In this document: in pieces, positions 35,383 through 42,820 of the stretch | How the letters are laid out: every line of letters begins with the position of its first letter | Numbering within the stretch: position 1 is the stretch's first letter | Source of the DNA: Thalassotalea atypica | GTDB lineage: Bacteria; Pseudomonadota; Gammaproteobacteria; Enterobacterales; Alteromonadaceae | Direction of reading: 5' to 3' | Assembly (NCBI RefSeq): GCF_030295975.1 | Contig: NZ_AP027364.1 | Location: forward strand, 2,418,001 to 2,482,000 | Length of the DNA: 64,000 bases | The notes under the pieces: generated by a model | What the model was told of the DNA's origin: nothing | What the model saw: only the letters and a program-made list of their open reading frames with translations | The model's database searches: none | Position numbers and translations under genes: made by a program

Positions 35383-37518
35383 ATGTTTAAAATCAAAATC
35401 CCATTAACGATTCAAATTTTTGCCACCATGGTAATTGGCCTACTCTTTGGCAGTTACTTTGAACTTTATCCCATTATAGAGGCTATAGCGCAAGGTTTTG
35501 TGATGCTATTACAAATGACTGCCTTACCCTATATTGCGTTGTCATTAATGGTAGGGTTTGGCTCACTTACCCCTAACCAAGCGGGCAGTATCGTAAAAAC
35601 CAGTTTGTCGATATTTGGCATATTAACCAGCATGAGCTTAGTGTTCATTTTTTTAAGCCCTATTGCGTTCCCCAGCTGGGAGAATGCCGCTTTTTACAGC
35701 GCAAATACCGTTAAAGCAACACCCGAGATAAGCATACTAAATACACTAATCCCATCAAATCCGTTTAATGCTTTTGCCAATGGCCTGATCCCAAGTATCG
35801 TGGTCTTTAGTATATTAATTGGGTTAGGCATAATGCAGGTCAAACAAAAGCGTACAACGCTATCAGTGCTGAGTAGTTTACAAGCCTCTGTCGCCAATAT
35901 TACTTCGATGGTAATGACCTATGTCGCTCCAATTGGCATATTCTGTATCTGCTACAAAGCAGCCGCGACCATCGACGCAAGTCAAATTGATGGTTTGACC
36001 GTTTATGTGTTTACCGTACTGTTTAATGTCGTTCTTTTAGCCGTCATTGTATTTCCAGCAATAGTGGCCAGTGTCACGCCATTTACTTACCGGCAAGTCA
36101 TTAAAGTGCTGCAAACGGCTATGTTGACGGCATTAGCTACCGGCAGTTTCTTTGCCGTTATTCCTATCGTTGTTGAAAACATAAAGCGTGAATTAGCCAA
36201 TATCAACATTGCCGAAAAGAACTTGCTAAAGGCGCCAAACATATTTGTGCCAATCTGTTTTAGTTTGCCAATTGGTGGCAAGCTCATTCCTATTGTTTTT
36301 GTGCTGTTTGCCGCTTGGTTTTCTGGCGCCCATATATCTTATAAAGAATATATCGACCTATTGGTTTTTGGCTTCCCTCAGTTGTTTGCGACAACGTCGA
36401 TAGCTACGCCGAATTTGTTGGAGCTATTCAATGTGTCCAACTCGATGATGGAATTATTTATTGTCGCTGAAAATCTAATCGTTGGCAGAATGGGCGCAGT
36501 ATTTTCGGTCAGCTTTGCTGTGTGCTTTACGTTGCTCACCATTGCGACTATGTCAGGCAAAGTGACAATAAAACTAAAATATGTTGTCAGAAACGTAATT
36601 GTTGTGCCTGTGATTGCTATTTTTTCATTAATGATAATGCAACTTAGTTTTGAAAAACTCTCATTGCAATATGAAGGCTACACCAAATTTATAGAGCGTG
36701 ACTTCATCTACCCCCGCGTCAATAGCACCGTTATTGATAAAGCAGAGCAGGACAGTCGATTTGAACAACCCTTTGTTGATGTCCTAACTCGAATTAAACG
36801 ACGCGGGTTTATTCGTGTTGGCTACTTTAGAGACGATTTACCTTATGCTTTTCACAACAACGAAGCCAAGCTAGTTGGTTTTGATATTGAAATAATTAAT
36901 TTACTTGCAACGGATCTAGATGTTGAAATTGAATACGTTAAAATATTTCATAATGAAGCAGAGCCATTATTGGCATCAGGTTATCTAGACATGACTTCAG
37001 GCGTCCCAATTATACCGGATAACATGAAGCGGTTTACTTTAACTATCCCGTATAGCCAACAATCGATTGCACTCATAGTTAAAGACAAAAGACGGGCAGA
37101 ATTTACTCACTGGAAAGATATTATCGAGAATAAGGAAATGCTTATTGGCATTCCTGAAACGTTTTTCTATAGCAAAAGCATTAATAACTATTTTACTCAA
37201 GCAAAAGCATGGGAGCTATCAACACCAAGGTTATTCTTCAAGGAAAAATATAAAGAAATTGACGGTATGATATTCGGAGCGGCCGCGGCCTCTGCGTGGA
37301 CTCTACTTTACCCAGACTACACCGTCATTATGCCAAAACCTATACGACCTCAGCTTGATATGGCATTCCCAATAAATAAGAACGATCAAGCATTCGAACT
37401 CTTTATGCGCAACTGGATTGAAATGAAAAAACGTAGCGGAGAACTCGATATTTTATTTTCTTATTGGATAGAAGGCACAAAACCTGTGCTATATTCCGCT
37501 ATCTCTAATAAAAAGTGA
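35383..37518 (+). CDS. Fusion: SDF symporter-like membrane domain plus periplasmic SBP domain
   Basis: A 711-residue protein. Residues 5-425 are a multi-helix domain related to Na+:dicarboxylate/glutamate symporters (SDF/DAACS); residues about 465-700 are a family 3 solute-binding domain, starting at FIRVGYFRDDLPYAF and LVGFDIEIINLLATD. In the symporter part the canonical ligand motifs seem lost by eye: the HP1 Ser-rich motif reads ATGSFFAVIP (251-260), the TM7 NMDGT position reads PIGGK (296-300), and the TM8 D-x2-R-T-x2-N-x3-D pattern reads IVGRMGAVFSV (about 366-376), retaining only Arg. Either a binding-protein-dependent secondary transporter or a receptor is possible. The GTG of the next gene overlaps its stop. 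Confidence 0.85.
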   Translation: MFKIKIPLTIQIFATMVIGLLFGSYFELYPIIEAIAQGFVMLLQMTALPYIALSLMVGFGSLTPNQAGSIVKTSLSIFGILTSMSLVFIFLSPIAFPSWENAAFYSANTVKATPEISILNTLIPSNPFNAFANGLIPSIVVFSILIGLGIMQVKQKRTTLSVLSSLQASVANITSMVMTYVAPIGIFCICYKAAATIDASQIDGLTVYVFTVLFNVVLLAVIVFPAIVASVTPFTYRQVIKVLQTAMLTALATGSFFAVIPIVVENIKRELANINIAEKNLLKAPNIFVPICFSLPIGGKLIPIVFVLFAAWFSGAHISYKEYIDLLVFGFPQLFATTSIATPNLLELFNVSNSMMELFIVAENLIVGRMGAVFSVSFAVCFTLLTIATMSGKVTIKLKYVVRNVIVVPVIAIFSLMIMQLSFEKLSLQYEGYTKFIERDFIYPRVNSTVIDKAEQDSRFEQPFVDVLTRIKRRGFIRVGYFRDDLPYAFHNNEAKLVGFDIEIINLLATDLDVEIEYVKIFHNEAEPLLASGYLDMTSGVPIIPDNMKRFTLTIPYSQQSIALIVKDKRRAEFTHWKDIIENKEMLIGIPETFFYSKSINNYFTQAKAWELSTPRLFFKEKYKEIDGMIFGAAAASAWTLLYPDYTVIMPKPIRPQLDMAFPINKNDQAFELFMRNWIEMKKRSGELDILFSYWIEGTKPVLYSAISNKK

Positions 37519-37922
37519 ATAAATGCATGATTTTTACCCAATCAACTAGGTTGACCTCTTCCCTATTCAGCTTGTTATTTATAACTGGCTGCGCCCAAGT
37601 CAGTGATGTCAAAACCAATTTAGACAGAGAAAATTTCAAGCAATACTTTGCTCACGGTCAAGTACAAATCTTTGAAAAAGAAAGTAAATTCATTGGGAAA
37701 TATAAGATGATTGGCGGCGTTGAAGGTGAAAACTGCCAAGTAAAGCCTTACCACGCAGCCCCTGACAAAATTGAAGCAAGAACTAACGCTAGGCGAAGTG
37801 CATTTGAATTGGGCGCCAATGCCATTGTTTTTAGTGGCTGTACCACAGTTCAAACTAAACAATGTCACGCTAACATCATATGTTATGGCAAGGCGTATCA
37901 AGTAGAACAACCTAGTGACTAA
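37515..37922 (+). CDS. rcsF: RcsF-family outer-membrane lipoprotein
   Basis: A lipoprotein with signal peptide and lipobox FITGC. The mature domain matches RcsF: VQIFEKESKFIGKYKMIGGVEG, then ENCQ, ARTNARRSAFELGANAIVFSGC and the closing CHANIICYGKAY, giving the four cysteines of RcsF's two nonconsecutive disulfides. In enterobacteria RcsF senses envelope damage and activates the Rcs phosphorelay; no Rcs genes lie in this window, so its partner here is unknown. The start is GTG at 37515 (GTGA overlap with the fusion gene) or ATG at 37527. It overlaps trmO by eight bases; rcsF-trmO adjacency is conserved with E. coli. Confidence 0.88.
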   Translation: MNKCMIFTQSTRLTSSLFSLLFITGCAQVSDVKTNLDRENFKQYFAHGQVQIFEKESKFIGKYKMIGGVEGENCQVKPYHAAPDKIEARTNARRSAFELGANAIVFSGCTTVQTKQCHANIICYGKAYQVEQPSD

Positions 37923-38631
37923 ATCAATCAATTTCGAGGTAATTGGTCACGTTCGATCTCCTTACAAAGAAAAATTCGCTATTCCAAGGCAACCAGGTTT
38001 GGTGAAAGCGGCAAAAGGTTTCATCGAGCTAACAAGCCCGTTTGAACATATCGACATGGTAAAATCTATCGAGCAGTTTTCTCATCTATGGGTGATATTT
38101 GTGTTTCATGAAACTATGGAACACGGCTGGAAACCGCTAGTACGGCCACCTCGCTTAGGCGGTAATCAGAAAGTTGGAGTGCTAGCAACACGTTCAACGT
38201 TCCGTCCGAATCCTATAGGTATGTCAGTGGTAAAGTTGGATGATGTATTGTGCGAAAACAATGAAATAAAATTAGCTATTTCAGGGTTAGATTTACTCGA
38301 CAACACGCCTATTTTAGACATCAAGCCATACATCCCATATGCTGATGCAATAGACACAGCCATGGGCGGTTATGCTGATGAAAAACCAATGCAGTTAAAG
38401 ACAGTTACGTTTTCTGATGATGCAAAGCAGGTGTGTATGCAGGCGCCAAGCGAAGAAAATTTATTCACGCTAATCACGCAAGTATTATCTCAAGATCCAC
38501 GCCCTGCTTATAAACAAAACAAACCAGACAGCAAAATCTATGGCATTAGGTTGTATCATTACAATATTACTTGGTGCATTAATAGCAATAGCCATGTAGA
38601 AGTTTTACATATAGAAAAAGAAAACGAGTAG
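37915..38631 (+). CDS. trmO: tRNA (N6-threonylcarbamoyladenosine37-N6)-methyltransferase TrmO
   Basis: A 238-residue SAM-dependent enzyme (also TsaA/YaeB) that methylates t6A37 in some ANN-reading tRNAs. The N-terminal VIGHVRSPYKEKFAIPRQPG block and the RPPRLGG...GVLATRSTFRPNPIGMS block are family signatures, and the C-terminal extension ending in YGIRLYHYNITW is the small second domain of proteobacterial members. The start is GTG at 37915, inside the last codons of rcsF. Its stop (38629-38631) is immediately followed by the ATG of the EamA gene. Confidence 0.93.
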   Translation: MTKSINFEVIGHVRSPYKEKFAIPRQPGLVKAAKGFIELTSPFEHIDMVKSIEQFSHLWVIFVFHETMEHGWKPLVRPPRLGGNQKVGVLATRSTFRPNPIGMSVVKLDDVLCENNEIKLAISGLDLLDNTPILDIKPYIPYADAIDTAMGGYADEKPMQLKTVTFSDDAKQVCMQAPSEENLFTLITQVLSQDPRPAYKQNKPDSKIYGIRLYHYNITWCINSNSHVEVLHIEKENE

Positions 38632-39504
38632 ATGAATCAGAAATCCCTTATTGAAATGATTTTACTTGCGTCTTTATGGGGCAGCTCATTTTTATTCATG
38701 AGAATAGGTAGCCCAGAGCTTGGCCCAATTTTATTCATGGCATTAAGAACCTTAACCGCCAGCGTGTTTCTGTTCCCTTTAATGGTCCTGAAAAAACAAA
38801 CCAGTAGCCTCACTGGCCAATGGGGAAAAATGTTTGTCCTAGGCGCATTAAATACAGCCATTCCGTTCGCTCTTTTTGGCTATGCTGTGTTGACATTGTC
38901 TGCTGGCGTTACCTCAGTACTCAATGCCACAACACCGATGTGTGGGGCTATCGTCGCCTATCTCTGGCTCAAAGATAAACTTTCACCTGGTGCCATTTTT
39001 GGATTACTACTTGGGTTCGCTGGTGTTTATTTTTTAGTTAGCGATAAACTTCATGCAAACGCTGACGCCATTGTGCTGCCCACCCTTGCGGTGATAGGCG
39101 CAACCTTATGCTATGGCATAGCGGCCAATTTCACCAAGCACTATTTCTCCCATGTAAAACCACTGGCGTTAGCAGCGGGTAGCCAAATCAGTGCCTCCAT
39201 CATTTTACTGCCTTTAAGCCTATTCTTTTTGCCCAACGCTATGCCAAGTGAAGCCGCCATTTACTCAGTGGTATTTTTAGGCATATTTTGTACTGGGCTC
39301 GCTTATATCTTGTTCTTTAGACTAATTGCTGATTTAGGACCTACAAAGGCAATCTCTGTCACTTATTTAATCCCAGTATTTGGCTTATTATGGGGCTTCA
39401 TTTTCTTAGATGAGCAAATCACAGAGTCAATTATCATTGGCTGTATTATGATTTTGTCAGGTGTAGGGTTGACCACAGGTGTTTTTAGTCGTTGGCGTAA
39501 ATAA
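38632..39504 (+). CDS. EamA/DMT-family permease
   Basis: A 290-residue ten-helix drug/metabolite transporter, with the internal duplication typical of the family (residues about 8-135 and 150-285). The first half opens with LLASLWGSSFLFMRIG, and the second has an EamA-type SVTYLIPVFGLLWGFIFLDE segment. Substrate unknown; family members export amino acids, metabolites or drugs. The ATG directly abuts the trmO stop, so it is the last gene of a four-gene run. A terminator follows 36 bp later. Confidence 0.9.
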   Translation: MNQKSLIEMILLASLWGSSFLFMRIGSPELGPILFMALRTLTASVFLFPLMVLKKQTSSLTGQWGKMFVLGALNTAIPFALFGYAVLTLSAGVTSVLNATTPMCGAIVAYLWLKDKLSPGAIFGLLLGFAGVYFLVSDKLHANADAIVLPTLAVIGATLCYGIAANFTKHYFSHVKPLALAAGSQISASIILLPLSLFFLPNAMPSEAAIYSVVFLGIFCTGLAYILFFRLIADLGPTKAISVTYLIPVFGLLWGFIFLDEQITESIIIGCIMILSGVGLTTGVFSRWRK

Positions 39505-39540
39505 GAATCGACGTCACAAAAGCAAAGTGACAACATAACA

Positions 39541-39565
39541 AAAGGGAGCCTGCACTCCCTTTAAT
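39541..39565. terminator. Bidirectional terminator
   Basis: AAAGGGAG (39541-39548) pairs with CTCCCTTT (39555-39562) around a six-base loop between convergent EamA and amidohydrolase genes. The T run is short, so strength is moderate. Confidence 0.7.
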
Positions 39566-39606
39566 GTCCATATCACTTAATATCGCGTCACACGATCAAA
39601 AGCGCT

Positions 39607-40905
39607 TTACTGCTTGTACACTTTACCGCCTTTCATAACAAAATCGACATCCAGAAGTTCTTTAATGTCACTTAACGGACTGCCATCGGTTGCAATAATA
39701 TCAGCGAATTTTCCCGTTTCAATAGTGCCTAGTTGATGACTCATACCCGCGAGGTCTGCAGCATTGACTGTAGCTGATTTTAATATATCTGCGTTTTTCA
39801 TGCCGGCATTGTGCATCAAAACCGCTTCTTGTGCATTTGTGCCGTGTTTAGACACGCCACTGTCGGTGCCAAACGCTATTTTCACACCTGCGTCATACGA
39901 GCGTTTAAAGTTAGCCAGCATATCTGCACCGACACGAATTGCTTTAGCTTTAATTGGCGCAGACATAAAGTTAGATGTTTTTGCTAAATTTACGACGGTA
40001 TCACCCGCTAATAGCGTTGGTACTAAATAAGCACCTGATTGTTTAAATAATTTTATACTTTCCTCGTTTGCGTAGCTGGCATGTTCAACACTATCAACCC
40101 CTGCACGCAGAGCCGCGTTAATACCCTCAGCCGCATGGGCATGGCTCGCCACTTTACGGCCCAACACATGTGCCGCATCAACAATTTCTTTTAGCTCATC
40201 ATCGGCCATTTGTTGGCCTGTGCCGGTATTGGTATCTGACAATACACCACCAGTTGAAGCAACTTTTATGGCATCGGCACCATATTTAATCGCAAGACGT
40301 GTTACTTTACGACATTCATATGGTCCGTCACACAAGGTTGGAGGCGTTTTGATAGTTAATAAATCGGGTGCCATGCCGTCAACGTCTAAATGCCCGCCAG
40401 TCACCGACACGCCAGCCGCAGCGATAACACGAGGACCATCGACGTAACCTTTAGCAATACCATCTCTCAAAGCATAAATTTGTTCTGATTGGTTGAGCAA
40501 GTCACGAACCGTGGTAAAGCCAGCCATTAACGTTGTTTTAGCAAAATATGCACTGCGAATTGCAATGTCGGCATCAGACATTTTAACAAGTTCTTTATCA
40601 TTATTTGGCCCAAGTTCACCTTGTAAATGGACATGCATATCCATTAGGCCCGGCATTACGAAGCTCTTTGATAAATCTATCAAAGTGGCATCATCACCGA
40701 ACTTATTAGCAGGTAAGAAGCCTTTGTTTACTGATAATATTTTTCCGTCTTTGACCACAACGGTTTGCTTTTTGAGTGGCGCTTTTCCTGGTACATTCAA
40801 AAGCTCACCCGCGTGTATGACTTGAGTTTGGGCCCATAAAGAGGAGCTCATCATCATCGACATTGCCAGGGTCATGGCGTTGAGTTTTCTTGAAATTTTA
40901 GTCAT
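39607..40905 (-). CDS. Secreted metal-dependent amidohydrolase (prolidase-like)
   Basis: An amidohydrolase-superfamily enzyme with a signal peptide (MTKISRKLNAMTLAMSM, cleavage after LWA). Metal ligands are the HxH in MDMHVHLQ, the probable carboxylated Lys in AIKVASTGG, His in SHAHAAEG, His in VEHASY and Asp in AFGTDSGV. This subgroup includes imidazolonepropionase-like and Xaa-Pro/Xaa-Arg/Lys dipeptidases common in Caulobacter and Alteromonas. A periplasmic dipeptidase is the best guess. The frame also has an ATG seven codons upstream (40926); I prefer 40905 because the signal peptide then has the usual basic start. Confidence 0.85.
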   Translation of the reverse strand: MTKISRKLNAMTLAMSMMMSSSLWAQTQVIHAGELLNVPGKAPLKKQTVVVKDGKILSVNKGFLPANKFGDDATLIDLSKSFVMPGLMDMHVHLQGELGPNNDKELVKMSDADIAIRSAYFAKTTLMAGFTTVRDLLNQSEQIYALRDGIAKGYVDGPRVIAAAGVSVTGGHLDVDGMAPDLLTIKTPPTLCDGPYECRKVTRLAIKYGADAIKVASTGGVLSDTNTGTGQQMADDELKEIVDAAHVLGRKVASHAHAAEGINAALRAGVDSVEHASYANEESIKLFKQSGAYLVPTLLAGDTVVNLAKTSNFMSAPIKAKAIRVGADMLANFKRSYDAGVKIAFGTDSGVSKHGTNAQEAVLMHNAGMKNADILKSATVNAADLAGMSHQLGTIETGKFADIIATDGSPLSDIKELLDVDFVMKGGKVYKQ

Positions 40906-41234
40906 CAAACAACTTCTTCTTATCATATAGAGGAGTAATAAAGTATTAGGTTATCTTCGTATCGCAACAACACTAATAGTTATGGTGAATTCAATATAAC
41001 AAGCCGTGGTTCATTGTAAATAGCCATTCACTGTTTATAGACGGGCTCTACATTTTTTAAGATAAAGTGCAATTTAACGAGGTAGCTTATCTTTTTGAGT
41101 AGGATCAATAGGTATGGTTGCTTAATCAATAATGAAAGAAAGTAGTGGCAGGTAGCAACAATAGTTAACGTCAAAGTTATAGAGTACTAGCCCCAAGTTA
41201 AGGCTAATACTCTCGAAAGTTAACTTAATAAGAA
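40906..41234. other. Gap between amidohydrolase and slyD
   Basis: About 310-330 bp with no gene. It contains one imperfect hairpin, GAGTACTAGCC (41182-41192) with GGCTAATACTC (41202-41212), 23 bp past the slyD stop; it lacks a T tract on either strand, so it may be only a 3'-end stabiliser. The amidohydrolase promoter should lie here but is not evident. Confidence 0.35.
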
Positions 41235-41717
41235 CTAGTGCTGATGACCACCAACACCATGTGCATGACCATGTTCTAATTCTTCTTGAGTTGCAGCGCG
41301 CACATCAACGACTTCAAGATCAAATGATAGAGTTTGACCGGCAAGTGGTGGATTTAAATCAACCGTCACCATGAACTTTCCAACTTTCAAAACTGTCACT
41401 TGACGTTGTCCTTGTTCAGTTTGAACGACCGCCACCATGCCTGGTTTCCATTTTTTAGCGCCTTGTAGGTGTTTCGTTGGCACACGTTGAATTGCATCTT
41501 CTTGGCGTTCACCGTAGCCATCTTTTGGCTCTACAACTGCTGTAAAGGTTTCGCTTTTCTCTTTACCTTCAAGTGCTTGCTCAACACCAACAATCATGTT
41601 GTTGTGACCGTGAAGGTAGGCCATGGCATCACCATCGCGAGACGTTTCTAATTGCTCACCTTGCTCGTTGTTAATGGTGTAATGAATTTGTACTACAGTA
41701 TCTTTTGTAATTTTCAT
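41235..41717 (-). CDS. slyD: SlyD-type FKBP peptidyl-prolyl isomerase
   Basis: A 160-residue FKBP fold with the chaperone 'insert-in-flap' segment. Signatures are LHGHNNMIVGVEQALEGK and the GYGERQEDAIQRVP stretch, then a return to the FKBP strand LAGQTLSFDLEVVDVRAATQEEL. The C-terminal tail HGHAHGVGGHQH is a short version of the metal-binding His tail of SlyD, which delivers nickel in E. coli. The start at 41717 (MKITKD) has an AAGGA seven bases upstream; the open frame's earlier ATG (41732) overlaps that site and is unlikely. Confidence 0.9.
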   Translation of the reverse strand: MKITKDTVVQIHYTINNEQGEQLETSRDGDAMAYLHGHNNMIVGVEQALEGKEKSETFTAVVEPKDGYGERQEDAIQRVPTKHLQGAKKWKPGMVAVVQTEQGQRQVTVLKVGKFMVTVDLNPPLAGQTLSFDLEVVDVRAATQEELEHGHAHGVGGHQH

Positions 41718-41803
41718 GTTTTGTCCTTGCACTCAACTAATATGCTTTCGTAACACATTAGCGGATGGAAATTTGTGGCGCGCAGTGTAACAAGAAACTT
41801 AAA

Positions 41804-42691
41804 TTATGCCCACAACAACAAGACCAGCACACTGACAATAATTAGTAACATGCCGATATACTCTGCCATCGTTATTTTTTCTTTAAAAAGTCGATAAGTC
41901 AGCAGCAAAGTGATAAAAATTTCAATCTGGCCTAAAGCTTTAACATAAGCGGCTGTTTGAAAACTTGCTGCCGTGAACCAACCAATAGATCCTAAAACGC
42001 TGGTTATGCCAACAAACAAGCTCAGTCGCCAATGACGCACCATCGCCAAGATTTGGCTGCTATCAGTCATCACTAAATAAGCCAATGCCATGATTGCTTG
42101 AGCGGTTATTAGAAACACTAAGGTTACCGCCGCGCTGATCATTAAATCAGTTTGTAAGACGAGACTAGATTCCCTTATTAGTAGTGTCGTGATCGCCAGC
42201 CCTAAACCTGAAGCTAAGCCAAAACCTGCGCCAGGGTTGTTAAAGATGTCTTGCCAGCTAAATTTTACTTTCGACAGTAGTAACACACCAACTACGCCGA
42301 TGATCACAGACAACCACCCCATCTGACTTAGCGGCGCAGAAAAGAAAAACGCGCCAATGATAGCGACTTGAATCGCTTCCGTTTTTGCCAAACTGGTGGC
42401 TACTGCAAAATTTCGATAGCTAAAGGCCGCGACCAAACAAGCAGTACCGATCAGCTGCATGACACTGGCTGTCAGTGCATATTGAACAAATTGACTGTTG
42501 AGCTCAGGCATTTCTTGGTCTTTAAGGTGTAGCATCCAAAGCAAATAGCCCCAAGCGAACGGTAATGCGTAGATATAACGCACACCGGTATTGGCTATGC
42601 GAGATAATTTATCCGTTAGTTGCTTTTGTCCCGCTGTACGTATCGCTTGCATAGTTGCGGCAAGTAACGTGAAGTAAATCCAAATGTCCAT
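41804..42691 (-). CDS. EamA/DMT-family permease (second)
   Basis: A 295-residue protein with about ten transmembrane helices in two EamA repeats, starting MDIWIYFTLLAATMQAIRTAGQKQL and ending with a helix (YIGMLLIIVSVLVLLLWA). The first repeat carries the ATSLAKTEAIQVAIIGAFFF segment, the second the ALGQIEIFITLLLTYRLFKEKIT segment, both typical DMT boundaries. Substrate unknown. It stands alone, separated from sbcC by about 130 bp and from slyD by 86 bp. Confidence 0.87.
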   Translation of the reverse strand: MDIWIYFTLLAATMQAIRTAGQKQLTDKLSRIANTGVRYIYALPFAWGYLLWMLHLKDQEMPELNSQFVQYALTASVMQLIGTACLVAAFSYRNFAVATSLAKTEAIQVAIIGAFFFSAPLSQMGWLSVIIGVVGVLLLSKVKFSWQDIFNNPGAGFGLASGLGLAITTLLIRESSLVLQTDLMISAAVTLVFLITAQAIMALAYLVMTDSSQILAMVRHWRLSLFVGITSVLGSIGWFTAASFQTAAYVKALGQIEIFITLLLTYRLFKEKITMAEYIGMLLIIVSVLVLLLWA

Positions 42692-42820
42692 GTGAATTTA
42701 ATTATGTCCTAGGTTAAGCGTTAATTTTACTTACATGAATTACGTGAAACCAATGATAAAAGGTTATTGCCACTATTACATGAACGAATAACCTTGTTGT
42801 TCTGTGTTAATAACCTTTAA

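Noticed and set aside
37620-37931. 103-codon minus-strand open frame over rcsF
   Set aside because: Antisense to rcsF, with no family features and no ribosome site.
41182-41212. Hairpin after slyD as an intrinsic terminator
   Set aside because: One mismatch in the stem and no T tract on either strand.
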